DNA of 64,000 nt from Tetrastigma voinierianum (taxonomy: Eukaryota; Streptophyta; Magnoliopsida; Vitales; Vitaceae): NCBI GenBank assembly GCA_016808115.1, contig JAEQBH010004400.1, positions 62,001 through 126,000 of the forward strand. Direction: 5' to 3'. This document shows positions 23,940 through 35,700 of this stretch, one piece after another (the first letter of the stretch is position 1; every line of letters starts with the position of its first letter). The notes below the pieces were generated by a model that did not search any database, was not told the origin of the DNA, and was given only the letters and a program-made list of their open reading frames with translations. Made by a program: the position numbers and the translations under genes.

Positions 23940-24240
23940 GCTGAATTCTCAGGATTTTGACTGCTGATATGGTTGAAATTTGCAAAACAGAGAAGAGAAA
24001 GACAGATGAGAGATAGGAAAGAGGGAGGAGAGAGAGAGCAGAGGGAGATAATAGGGAGAGAAGGGAGGAGAAGGAGGAGAGAAGATAGACAGAGAGGATG
24101 GGTTTTTTTTTGGGGTGGGGGTGGAGTGGAGAGATCCAAGGAGAAATATTTTATGGGAAAGGGAAGTAAGGTGAAAGATGCTAGCTTTAGGGTAAAAGAC
24201 AAGAAAAAAAGAAGAGAATGGGGTAGGTTCATTGTGACTT
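23940..24240. repeat. GA-rich low-complexity tract
   Basis: Purine-rich on the plus strand (gagagag, gggagg and aagaaaaaa words). The long frames on both strands here (about 23936-24242) are composition artefacts, rich in Arg/Glu/Lys or Leu/Ser. Confidence 0.8.
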
Positions 24241-24866
24241 AATCCATTATTGATATAATAATATTGGAAATCTCCAATTAATGGAAAGTCAATATTGATG
24301 GAAATAATCTTGCTACCACCACCACCACCACCTACTACAACTTTTCAACCTACACCTACTACAACTACATTCTTAATCTAATCATATATTATATACATAA
24401 TTATTATATTAATCCCATCCATATAGTAGAGCACAATCCCTATACAAGTGCCCTAACATTTTGTCTTGTTTTCTAGCATAGGCTGAACATGCCTAGGATC
24501 GTTAAAAATTTGTTCCCAAGGACATTTATTGTTTTTGAAATTGTTTGTCGTAGATCACCCTTAAAACACGTAGGACATTATTTTTGGCGATCTGAAAATC
24601 GTTTCATTATCCGAATTCTAGCGCTTGCTGGCTATAGTCAAAAACCGCTTTTGTTCTCGAAAAAAATACAAAACAAGGAAACATCAGAATACGCCGTTCT
24701 CATTTTTCTTTGATCTAAAAACACAATAAAAAAAAACAATTAAAATTTTAAAGAATAAAAAACAAATTTCATAGAACACCAAACTTCAGGTTTTCAAAAC
24801 TGGGCTTCAAGAACGAATTTAAAAAAGAACAAAACAAATCAAACATTGTGAGATATGCTCTCGTGG
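24241..24866. other. AT-rich spacer, no gene seen
   Basis: Contains a short (cca)n/(acc)n microsatellite at about 24312-24333 and a 74-codon frame at 24489-24713 without recognisable features. Confidence 0.5.
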
Positions 24867-24870
24867 ATCA

Positions 24871-25050
24871 TGAAGGATTATCACGTGCAGTAAGATATTT
24901 TTTTCTTCTGGTCACGTGTCCCTGTTCTAGACTCTTCCATTTACGCTTTACATATTATGTGTTTTTTCTGTTAGTAGTATAAAAGGTCAGGACTCCATCT
25001 TTCCTTGTAATACCGAATGAATGGAATGAGATTTTTATAATGACACATCA
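24871..25050 (+). promoter_or_regulatory. Copia-3 5' LTR with two G-boxes and TATA
   Basis: A 180-bp LTR (TG...CA) that would carry the element promoter. Two CACGTG G-box palindromes lie at 24882-24887 and 24913-24918, about 60-95 bp upstream of a TATA box (TATAAAA, 24978-24984). The 3' LTR keeps the first G-box, the TATA box and a CCACGTGT variant. In plants CACGTG cores are bound by bZIP and bHLH factors, including ABA- and light-responsive ones; a response here is inference only. Confidence 0.75.
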
Positions 25051-25068
25051 TGGTATTAGAGCAGAGTT
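25051..25068 (+). other. Copia-3 primer-binding site
   Basis: TGGTATTAGAGCAGAG directly abuts the LTR end. Plant copia elements usually have TGGTATCAGAGC, complementary to the 3' end of initiator methionine tRNA; here one C is T. Confidence 0.85.
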
Positions 25069-25289
25069 AGGTATTTGAATTTTTTTTCTCATCGTTTCTT
25101 GGCAAACAACCATACGAAGCTGAGAGATCCTATAGTAAGTGAGTTTCTTAAATGAAAATGGCACATTGGCAATTGGAGACCAGATCTAGTCGCACACACC
25201 ATGGAGACAGACGTAAGATATTGTAATGCAGACAACATATACGATCAAAAGGATGAAGCGACGCATTTACAAACTCGTATAATCTTGGC

Positions 25290-26170
25290 ATGAGCTAGCT
25301 CTGGCATTAACTAGAGATAACTTCCTTCCATGGAGCAGGTAAGTGAAAATAGCTTTAGGCAAAAACAAGTCAAATTCATCGACAAAACATGCGAGGGTGC
25401 CATTGAGTCGCCAAAATATTCTCTTGCAAATTGATTGTATGGTGTTACTGGGCGGATCTTGAACTCCATGATGAAAAAGAAATAGTAGAGACATTCGCTT
25501 ATGCGATTCTGCAAGAGCATTATGGAAGGATGTAGAAGATAGATTTGGAGAAAGCAATGCTCCTCTGATCTATCAGATTCAGAAAGAAATTAGTACCACT
25601 ATACAGGGGAACATGTCTATAACACAATATTACTCCAAGATTAAGAAGTTGTGGGGTGAATTGAACTGTCTAGAACCCTTACTTGCTTGTGATTGTGGAG
25701 CCACGAGATCAATCTCAGAAATTATAGAGTCTCATAAGGTTATGCAATTCCTTATGGGACTGAATGAGGATTTTGAAGGAGCAAAAGACCAGATTTTACT
25801 AATGGAACCTTTATTTGTAGTTAGCAAAGTTTTTTCATTGATTCTCAAGATAGAAAAACAGAAAAGTAGCCAAATGACACTCATGGAGAATAGTCATATG
25901 ACAACATTATCAAGCAACCCCCATACCGCCCACAGAGGAACTGGCTACGTATAATAAGAGCAGGGCAACGACAAGTGAAAGGGAACTTAAGCAAGGCTAA
26001 TGGATCAAGAGGAGGAAATGCAGGGCGTACTAATTTCAAACGATTGGATGACTTTAAGAGGGATGAAGAGAGTTTGCATTGTGATCATTGTGATATGAAT
26101 GGGCATACTATGGCCACATGTTTTCTGCTTCATGGATACCCAAACTGGTACAAGAATCTGAAGGTGTAAA
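25290..26170 (+). pseudogene. Copia-3 gag with zinc knuckle
   Basis: Gag in several frames. About 25340-25610 encodes the N-terminal domain with errors (VKFIDKTCEGAIES, then RILNSMM, then LIYQIQKEISTTIQGNMS). 25613-25954 is open: ITQYYSKIKKLWGELNCLEP and HKVMQFLMGLNEDFEGAKDQ are typical UBN2/retrotrans_gag text. 25975-26169 holds a CCHC zinc knuckle, CDHCDMNGHTMATC (C-X2-C-X4-H-X4-C), followed by LHGYPNWYK. Gag would bind element RNA through this knuckle. A stop separates the last two segments. Confidence 0.88.
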
Positions 26171-26379
26171 AGGCTCAAATATTTAGGCATCCAAATGTTG
26201 TAAACATAACTCATGACACTCCCTTAGACAATGAAGAACACATTGAGCCGGGATATGAAAACAACCAGCCTTGAAACATAGATTGGACAGAGATCGTACA
26301 AAAAGAAATTTCCAAGTATCTAAAGGACAAAATTCCCTTTTCACATGTCAATTTTGCTCAGACTAAATATGCATGTATG

Positions 26380-26639
26380 CCTTTCCCATATCGGGCTTTA
26401 ATTCTATGCAACCACGCTTTAAAGAATATGGACTATTGATATGGTGCATCTCAAACCATGTGTAATAATTGATTTTCTTGACCAACCCCAACCCATTCAC
26501 CCACTGCTTCTGGTTTATCTCCTTAATGGCACTTCTCAATTTGTTAGTCATTCTGGCTCCATTCATCTTCACCGTTGTTACTTACTGATGTCCTTTTCTT
26601 ATCCTCCTTCCAATATAATTTGATATCCGTTAGCAAACT
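26380..26639 (+). pseudogene. Copia-3 protease, cut by insertion
   Basis: Copia protease region. The active-site codons near 26433-26448 have lost one nucleotide, so the D-T-G-A motif is broken across frames, although GASQTMCNN follows. Further pieces (NGTSQFVSHSGSIHLH, then SYPPSNIISVSKL) match the protease C-terminus. Coding similarity stops at 26639 inside the SVSKL motif, exactly where the LTR insertion begins, and resumes at 36847. Confidence 0.8.
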
Positions 26640-28045
26640 TGTGACGCCCAAATCGTGTCCGCTGACAACCCGTCAATCCCATTTTAATATTCTGCAGATA
26701 CTCCGTTACCCGACATCACTATGAAACCCAAGAGTCTCCTTCGTACGGAGCCACCTGGCAAGAAAAACCCCAACAAGTTTTCACAAATTCCATCACACAG
26801 GTCCATGCGAGTATAATAATGGCCACTTTAGCCCCCGATCAATACTCACAAAATATCCAACCAAGTATCTTACATGGTTCAAGAGTTAACGCATTACTCT
26901 TAATACAAACATATATTAAAAGTTTACAATTTCTAATACATGTTATACAACAATATCAAAGCCACAAGTCGGCTTTCTTCTAACACGCGGCCTCTAGTGA
27001 GTGCCGCCTTCCGATCGCTCCCTGTACCTGAAATGGTGATCCCTCGACAGGGTGAGCAAAGCCCATTAGAGAGATACTCTCATGGGCTACTCCCCACCTA
27101 TGTACATGCATGGTAAACAATCAATTCAAGCACCACTGAACCTACTTGAATGTGCATCCACAACCACTGAACACTGATCACCCCCTACATGTTCTGAAGG
27201 CAAATCCATTCTGAAAACAAATATTATCCCGGAAGATGACGCTGGTCGGTTTACCGGAACCCGCAAACACACAACCAGCTAACACTCCTGACGGAATTGT
27301 CGGGACAATCTCCCAACACAATCCCTCCCAAAATCTTCCGTCAAACCACAAACATTTTCATTTTGTTTCATTTCATGTCATGCACCACACCTAATATTTT
27401 AGGCTACCCTAAAGGCATATGGAACGATTATGCCAATTCCAAATAATTTTATGCTAATACAATTCACATGCATATATTAACATAATTTATTCACAACAAT
27501 CATGTTATTAAATTCACATCAATAACACCAAAATTAGCTCACGTGGGCTAATTAGCAAACACAAGCAATTCATTTTGAATCACTTATAAAACACATTTTC
27601 ACACCAAGAAAATCACGTCACTATTCACATGAACAGTGAAACCCTCGAGTTACTGTTCACAGCCACCAAATTTGGGATTTTCTCCACTCGGTTCAAAGGT
27701 TTTGAGACCGAATTTACGGCTAAATCAAGCCTCAGAATATCCCTAACCATAAACATGACTCTTAGCTGTGCGGGCAACTGGCGTAGAAAGATCCCACCTG
27801 GAGCTCGGCCGGAACTCCACCAAACGTGCCCACGCGTAATCCTCACCGTGAGCAACTTTGCTTCTTGTTCACGAAACCAACTGTCCAATGACTGAATTCT
27901 AGAGAGAAGGAGCACACTCTCTCTAGAAATGAAATCCAAGAACTCATCAGATCTTTTCATTCTCCCCAGACGTTTTGCTTTCCATTCGAGAAGACAACTC
28001 ATTTCGCTTTTTTGTCTCTTTCATTACACAATCCAAAAGTAAATT

Positions 28046-28780
28046 CTTTACTACAAAAAAACCTTCATTTAGACGAAACACTGGTCTCTAATCCTTCTGG
28101 AAACGGAATTCCAGACATATTAGAGACGGAATTTTCACCTTTTAAAAACGCCTCAGATGTGATTTCGACTATTCTGCATCCGTCTCCATTAGAGATTTGA
28201 AAAGTTCGCCTCTAATCGTAGACTGAATAGAGACGGATTTTTCCGTCTCTAAATTAATAATTCCTAAGGCCAACTGCTCTTCCGATTAGAGACTGAATTT
28301 TCTAGCCTCAAATTTCGCCTCGTTCATGTATTGCATTGATATCGCCTCGACTGCAGACGGAATTTTCGGTCTTAAATTTCGTCTCTATTTAGAGACAGAT
28401 TGATTCCGTCTCTAATCAGAGACGGAATTTTCGCCCCCACTCTCTCCGAACAAAGACCTGATGGACTCCGTCTCCCGATTAGAGAAGGAATCAAACTCGT
28501 CCCTTAATCAAAGACTAATTGTTCAATTCCGTCTCGATCGTGAGACTGATTTGATTCCATCTCTAATCAGAGACGGATTTGATTCTGTCTCTAATCAGAG
28601 ACGGAATTTTTGGTCTCAAATTTCGTCTCTCTTCAAAGATGGAATGATTCTGTCTCTGATTAGAGACGAAATTTTCGGTCTCAAATTCTGTCTCTGATCA
28701 AAGACCACAATATTCCGGCCTCGACAGAGACCAAAAATTTCCATTCTAAAGCCGTTTCTACTAATCGTGAGATCGGAAAA
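28046..28780. repeat. CACTA-like terminus with GAGACGG subterminal repeats
   Basis: Begins TACTACAAAAAAAC, one base from the CACTACAA start of En/Spm-CACTA elements. About 730 bp dense in 'agagacggaatttt(cg)', 'ggtctc(t)aaat' and 'gtctctaatcagagac' words follow, in both orientations, a typical subterminal array to which the transposase would bind. The array yields artificial open frames (for example 28461-28697). It interrupts the family A LTR. The opposite terminus was not found. Confidence 0.7.
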
Positions 28781-29029
28781 TTTTATTTATATTATGTCTA
28801 TATATACTAATATTTTTTGTTGACATGTCTCTCACTTTTCAGCACCATTCCATTGTCATTCAAAGCCAATTATATGAAATCATTAAGATGTAGCTTAATA
28901 GTTAATTAACAGGATATCATTAAAGGAAAGAAATGCACAATACTTAATTAATTATAAAATTCAATAGTATTCTGCAACAACAAAATGGTATATTAAAGGC
29001 CAAATATAGCTAACGATCATTGGGTCACC

Positions 29030-30180
29030 ACGAAAAAAAGCGGCCAACTGTGATTTCATCTCGCTCCTGATCCTGCCTTGCATCTCTTGCATTTGTTTCA
29101 CGATCTCCTCCTGCATTTTTCATTTTGCTCTGTATTTCTTTTGAAAATGGGTCTTGGTAAATCCTAAACCAATGACAGCTTATTTTCTTCCCGTATCAAG
29201 CTGCAATTCTATCTTCTAACTCATGGCTATGGACTCCTGTCAAGTGTGAAGTGCCACTAAAAGAGGCAATGCTACAATATGTTGATATTTTAGAGCCAAT
29301 ACCATATAGTCTCGATTTCTTCACTCCGACATTTTTAACAAAAATTTCATTGTCATCAACTGGACGAGGTTCGGACGACCCCTCCTCTGGTTGGGACATC
29401 TCCTCCCGTAGTCGGATGAAATCATCCTACACTCAACAACACATCACATTAGAATTTATAAATTTAGTAATGAAAGAATTAGCTATTAATATAATAAAAC
29501 ATTAAATTTTAATTAAGATGTTAACAATATTCAAAGTTTTTCTTATTTTCTAATGATGAATGAGCCATCACTCTTTAGTATGATTATGAATAAACAACTC
29601 ATAGTATGTAGGCTTCCTTCCCAAATCCTTTGTTCCCCAAGAGTTCAAAACAAAAAATGTATATAATGTGATCACACAATTAAAATATTATTGTAACAAA
29701 TTTTCTCATTGTAAAAACCTAACCATGCGTTTAGCATGTGAAGAATGTGTGATAGATCCTCCGGTATGAGTGGCAGGTTCACCAAATTTGCCGATTTAGT
29801 TTGTTCACGCGTCTTGCTATGTACTGTGCTTTTATCAATTCATCATTCCATACCTTCCAAATATCATCAGAAACATATGCTGGCTTTTGTTTGGCATTCT
29901 TAATGGTCCAAATGAAACTCTTGTATCTAATAGCTGCCTGTTTCTCCCAAAGAATCTTGACTATGCCACTTATTTTTTGATCCCACAAAATATTTTCCTA
30001 TAAATTTGCAAAAAAACAAATAGTTAGCATGCACTCATTTTATATTTTAAAATTACAATATATTTGAAAGAATATTGCTTGAAAATCCTCAAATACAAAT
30101 CTTTAGTGTTATGAGGAATGTTCTTCCAAGTATACCCATCCTTGTGAAGTCGCTGCTCGAAAGTCTTAGTGATCATCCGT
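29030..30180 (-). pseudogene. CACTA (En/Spm) Transposase_24-type protein
   Basis: Minus-strand coding fragments in gene order: GYTWKNIPHNTKDLYLRIFK (about 30080-30170); VKILWEKQAAIRYKSFIW to KPAYVSDDIWKVW (29840-29988); after a frame change GEPATHTGGSITHSSHAKRM (about 29725-29795); LGRKPTYYELFIHNHTKE (about 29570-29650); DDNEIFVKNVGVKKSRLYGI with GSK (about 29290-29370); and a coiled-coil-like tail (29030-29160). This is the layout of plant Ptta/En/Spm accessory transposases, with the conserved THTGGSI block. AT-rich gaps between pieces look like introns. It lies beside the GAGACGG terminal array, so both belong to one CACTA element. Stops and a frameshift suggest it is dead. Confidence 0.75.
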
Positions 30181-32190
30181 GAGCATTTTTCGTGAGGCAA
30201 CAACCATGATGAAAATTACTTTCGTTAGTTTCAAAGATTGAAAAGAGTTAATAATACTAAACAAATATGAAGCCATTTTCTTGGAAATGATATTACACCG
30301 TGGATTAGATTGATAATTAAATGCAATTGACTTAAAATTTACCGAAATGAGTCGAACATATATTTTTATCCAAAACTTCATATATTAGACAAAGTGTTCG
30401 TGGCTTGAACCTTCTTATGCTGGTTAAGTGATTAGGAGTAATTACGGATAGCTCAAGTTTCCAGCGAAGTCTAAGAAAAATGAGGAGGATAATGGGCCGA
30501 CTAGTCGATCTAAAACAAAAACCAAAGAAAAAATTAAAGTTATTCTTTCTCACTAATTCCGCTTTACATTTGATTACTTAAAACCATGAAAGATTCTAAA
30601 CAGACGGTGACATGTCAATTAATTAAATGTTATCAATTATGACTATCTTTCATTAAAGCACTTGAGTGGTAAACTAAATTTCCTAGATTGATGGATAAGA
30701 ATGCTTATGACATGTTAGTACAGTACATGCTTCTATTTCGCATTATTAGAAGAAAATTAAGTTGATGAAAGCTTACTCTCTTCTCAATAGCTCGATCACA
30801 TCTCTAGTGGTCAAATCTAGAAGCAACAACACAAAGCATTCTAACATTTATAGATTCAAAGAACAGATGTCGATGCAGAGCCAATTTCAAATTGTTGTGG
30901 TGCCTATGCGGCGGAGGAGGTGATGTCAGATTCAAAGGAATTTGTGGATTGTGATTGCCGTGAGCCATGTCTTCGGGTCTCTAGGTACACATGATTTATC
31001 TCATCAATACACTATCCAAGATCTACTATTCTTATTACTTCTATCTTCATGGTTTCTCCCTCTTCCTTTAATTCTACCTTCATGGATTCTCCTCTTCCCT
31101 TTTACCCCACTCCATTCGCATATGATGGCAAACCAACCACCTAGCAAAGTTCTTCCACTACCAAGCATAAAGTGTTAATCTACAAGCATAAAGTCATCAA
31201 GTATCTTATATTGAAATATGATCACAATAGCATAAAAGCATAATGGCATACAAATTGTAAGTACTTACTTACTGAGAACTCTTCCCCTCGATCATAAAAT
31301 ATGATCACAATAGTTGTAAGCAATAACATCGATAGTATAAAAATAGCAGTAACTCATACTGGTTTGCATAAAGGTACTATGTAATTCATACTTAGACTTG
31401 CCTCATTAACTCTAAAGTTCTTTTCATTGATCATCAGATTATAAAATGATATTGATGAGATGAGCTAATGTGCTTTTCAGATCATATGTGTTTTCTGTAT
31501 CAGTTGAAAAAGTGAGACTAATATTTTAAAATAAAATCCCAGCATAACTGATTTTTGTTATAATATAACCATCCAAGATAAAAGGTTTATGCACTTTAAC
31601 ATGTATAAGTTTGTCCCACTAGAAGCATCCAACCATACTGGTTGTATTTGAGGTAGAGCCATATAATTTCTAATATTAGGCATAATAAGGAATATTTGAG
31701 TTAAGTGTTTGGCCTTACTGGGCCAACTCAAAAGACAGAAAAGGAAACATATACAAACACTATCATGTCATATGCTATTATACTTTAAATAAAATTATTT
31801 TTGACATATCATAACTAATTTTATGTGGATATCTTTATAATTATTTAAATAATTTTATTTTTTTATTAAATTTTTAAACTTTGAATTCACTTAATTATCT
31901 TTATTTTTTAAATTACTTTTTATAATTTTTTGAACATTTTAATTATCTTATTTTACATATTGCCTGGTACAAAACTGATACCGATATGTCTCGGGACCTT
32001 CCACGTCGATGATTGATACCGCAACTTTGAACCATGATGTCAATTGACAACCTTGGAAATCAATTCTTATCCCCACGGGGAGGCGGCTTTCTACTCCATA
32101 TCTTGAAGGTTACTTAGAGCATTAACGATAATCTTTACGGGCCATTTTCACTGTGAAACATACTGAGACTTTTCCCACTTACTTTGGTGT
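30181..32190. other. Probable rest of the CACTA element, no gene read
   Basis: Continuation upstream of the transposase fragments. Contains short minus-strand frames without recognisable domains, and AT-rich DNA. Neither a second CACTA terminus nor its GAGACGG array is visible. Confidence 0.35.
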
Positions 32191-32194
32191 TCTT

Positions 32195-32350
32195 AGTGCC
32201 TCCTTATGATCCCAACTCTTTCATCCTTCCCTCCCAAACTGATGAACAGATTAATGCCAATAAGCAGGCTGCAGCCCAGAATATTAATACCGGGGATGCC
32301 AACAATATTGAAATGGCTCCTCTTCTTGCTGATGTAATTGGTAGCGGATG
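32195..32350 (+). other. Possible relict coding fragment
   Basis: A short open stretch beginning about PPYDPNSFILPSQTDEQINA and ending MAPLLADVIGSG before a stop. Its composition looks more protein-like than the surrounding AT-rich DNA, but I recognise no family and see no splice or start signals. Confidence 0.25.
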
Positions 32351-33099
32351 ATACAGCCTAAAGTATTACTATGCGTCCACAGGATTATCAAGTTTGTTGC
32401 TAGCTTAATTGTTGGAAGTAACCCATACGATTGGGTATTGATAATATTAATTCTAAAACCATATTATTGTTATTGTAATTTATTCAACCTATATAGTTGA
32501 TAATGCTACAACTGGTTGCTTCTTTGATGACTATGAGAATGCTCATGTTCCAAGGTTAAAGACATACCCAGCAGTACTCTTTCTAGTCTCTACATCAACT
32601 CCCTATTCACTATCTCTCTCTGCAACCCATTAAATTGAAATTGTTTGAGCAAGGGTAGAAAATTCCAAGACCACGAGTACCGCTGAAGATATGCCTGAAA
32701 ATCCTTTTTGTTGCTTGTAAGTGTGACTCATGATCTGGTTTTTCCATAAATCGACTGATAATAGATATACTTGAAGAAAATGAAAAATAGTATGGCTTTT
32801 CACACGATCAAACTCTCAGACACTCCAATGTAATTAAATCAAAACATCAATCCGCAAGATAATGGAAAATAAAGATTAAATCATTAATCACAACACTCAT
32901 TTTCCTGCAACAAAGACCAACCATGCCCACCACAAGAAACAAAAGAAAATCGCCGACACTTCTTGGAACCATGTAAAAACGAAAATAAAATTTGGGGTTT
33001 ATTGATGGTAGTGGTGGATACTTACTTCAATTCGGCGATTTCGCTCGTGGTATGAGGAGGATCTCAGGCACAAATATCACCAAAACCTCCAAATCAGAT

Positions 33100-35700
33100 C
33101 GACAAGACCTAACCCGATACCTCCCGTGATTTCAGAACTCGCCTAGTGAAGTCCCATAACCTGGGGAACATCCAATGGAACCCCACTTAAAAAAGAAAGT
33201 AAACACATGCATTAATATAATACCTTAAATATATAAAAAGATCCACAACAGCTCAAATTCACAACCGACTTATCTTACTATCGGTCATAACCACAAACAC
33301 ACATAATAAAGACTCATATGAGTTCAATACTAAGATCAGCATTCTCTAAGTATGTTTCTACGAATTTAGTGGGTACAAAGGAAAATACATAAGTCCAATA
33401 AAATAAAGACGGATAGATAAGGTTGAATATCACCAGAGAAAGAGTGATGTAGGAGCTAGCACGAGGTAGGTCCCTACGAACCCGCCCTCGGGACCTAGGG
33501 AACAGATTTAAAACAATAAACGTGAGATAATAAATCTCGCTGAGTGACATAATTTATATGAAAATAATGTTTTCATTTAATATTCCTCTTTCAAGACCTC
33601 ACTTCCACTTTTGCAAGGTTCCCATTTAATCATTTCACAAAACCCAAACTTATACCCAAATCAACAATATGAAATTCATGCTCAAAATTTAATTCCACAT
33701 CTTTATCAAGAACCTTATAACCCGACTTATTCACAACATAAAAAATTGAGCATAAGATATATATAACCATCATGTCGTGAAAATAATCATGAAAATACAA
33801 TAACTATAAATATTGGAAATGGTTATACTCTTACCGTAACCACAAGAATGTACCGTACCATATACCCATAATAAACCCTCGGGTAAACCCAACATCACGA
33901 CACCGTGGCAACTAATAAACCTTCGGGTAAACTCGACATCACGTGGCAACTAATAAACCTTCGGGTAAACCCGACATCACGTGGCAACTAATAAGCCTTT
34001 CCAACGATACCAAATTATAATCATTTCACAAAGTATCAAAATCCATTTCTTAAATCAATAACTTTTCAAAATGGTTTAAAACCTCAATCCATGTACCCAA
34101 ATGTTTGAATACCATCAATTTATCCATTAACTCAAGAAAATTTCCAAATATTTAAAATGTTGACAAATCCACATGAAATGATACAACTTGTTTATATAAA
34201 AATAGATAATTATATTTCTACGGAATAATCAACCGTTCGATCAAATAAGTTATATATATAATAATTAACCACAATTATATATCATAATAATACCTCAAAA
34301 CATTTAAAAACATGTAAACCACTCACCCGACTACGTAGATGCTCGCCCCGCTCCCATGCAGATCGTCTTCGGTTCGGGCCAAGGAATGCCCTGTAATATA
34401 ACAACAATCTTACTTCAGTTCCATTATCCAAAAACCAAAGACATCGGGACGCCCCAAATGCCTTAGGACAATTTTTAGAACTATGAAACTATTTAAATCG
34501 ACTCCGACGTCCAATTATACAAGCAAATAAATTCTATAGACCCTGTGATCAAAATTGGGTTTTTCACCCGAGGCTAATTTTTCAAGTCAACCTTCCAATA
34601 ACTCACCAAATATCCAATTTCACTAATCCAACTTCAATTTTGCCTAATTTGACCACTGTGTCCAATTTCTTTATCCAAACCTTTTCGATAATTACCCTAA
34701 GGAATTCCAAAATGGAAAACTAAACTAAACTACATTCAAAATTTACAAACTTGAGCATCAACTGAAAGCCCAAGAGACCAGGAACACAGAAGTACCTTTA
34801 CCTTGGTCCAACAAATTTGCCGTGGTGGCTCTAAAACTTGATCCAACCTACTTCCAAGAAAACTTGCTGGCCGTGATCTTTCAAATCCAGAAGAATCTCG
34901 CGAAAAAAAGGACCACTTCGAATGAGTTCGTAGGGTCCAAAAATGGGGGAGGGAGGTATGGGGTTGGGGCTTTGGAATGGTCAAAATAGAAAAACTGACG
35001 ACTCCACCGTGCGGGCTACTCACTGTCAAGGCCTTCACCGGGCCCGATCCGGCGGTCCGGACGATGGTTCGCCAGGAAACTCGCTCTACGGATTATCCGG
35101 TGGCGCCCTCCCGGCCAAAGACGTGTAGCAAGGGGGTGGCCGTGACGCTCCACGCCAAAACCCGCTTGTCTAAAACGGGCCAAAATGACTCGTGATTGGT
35201 GTTCACTGGGCCTGGGAGTTTTTTCTAGGGTTTGAGCTCAAATGAGTGTTTTGGGGCTGTGGTTCTATTTGGCACGCAAAAACTAGGTTTATATAGAGCC
35301 TAGGTCAAGCCGTGCAAAAACCCTAGACTGGTTTGGACATTGCTAAAACACTACTGTTTGAACTCCCCAAGGCCATAACTTTTTATCCGTAAGTCGGATT
35401 TTAACGTTCAACCAGCCTATGAACTCGTATCGACAAGGCCTACAAAATGGTGTCTTAGTCAACCCAAAATTCTTCATCCTTGAAAAGTCAAATTGGCCCA
35501 CATACTAATTGTTGGTCAAACTTGGTCAAACGCTTTAAAACTCAGATTATTTGGTACAGTCGTTACACGTACTATAGTCGGGTGACCTACTTCAACTGGA
35601 TGTACACCAAACAATCCTCGATACCATTTTATATTATGTTTCGCTTCTTATATCATCCTTGGAAAGGTAATCTAATTTTCCAATAAATTTCCAAAGCATG
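33100..35700. other. LTR-like non-coding block B
   Basis: A 2.6-kb stretch with the feel of a long gypsy-type LTR: no coding domains, mixed AT-rich and GC-rich parts (34980-35220 is GC-rich), and internal short tandem repeats. I could not identify matching ends, a PBS or a TSD, and there is no second copy in the window. The open frames at 34736-35195 show no domain. Confidence 0.35.
33870..34000. repeat. 38-bp tandem repeat
   Basis: The unit 'aataaaccttcgggtaaac' plus 'ccgacatcacgtggcaact' starts at 33914, 33952 and 33990 (38-bp period), with an earlier variant at 33870 that carries a 6-bp insertion. About 3.5 copies, nearly identical. Confidence 0.85.

Noticed and set aside
23936..24242. 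98- and 89-codon frames on opposite strands
   Set aside because: Purine-rich low-complexity DNA; composition explains the lack of stops.
28461..28697. 78-codon plus-strand frame
   Set aside because: Translation of the GAGACGG subterminal repeats of the CACTA element.
33870..34000. CRISPR-like array
   Set aside because: The repeats are directly adjacent without unique spacers, and the window is plant nuclear DNA.
34736..35195. GC-rich open frames on both strands as a gene
   Set aside because: No domain, overlapping frames on both strands, and position inside an LTR-like non-coding block.
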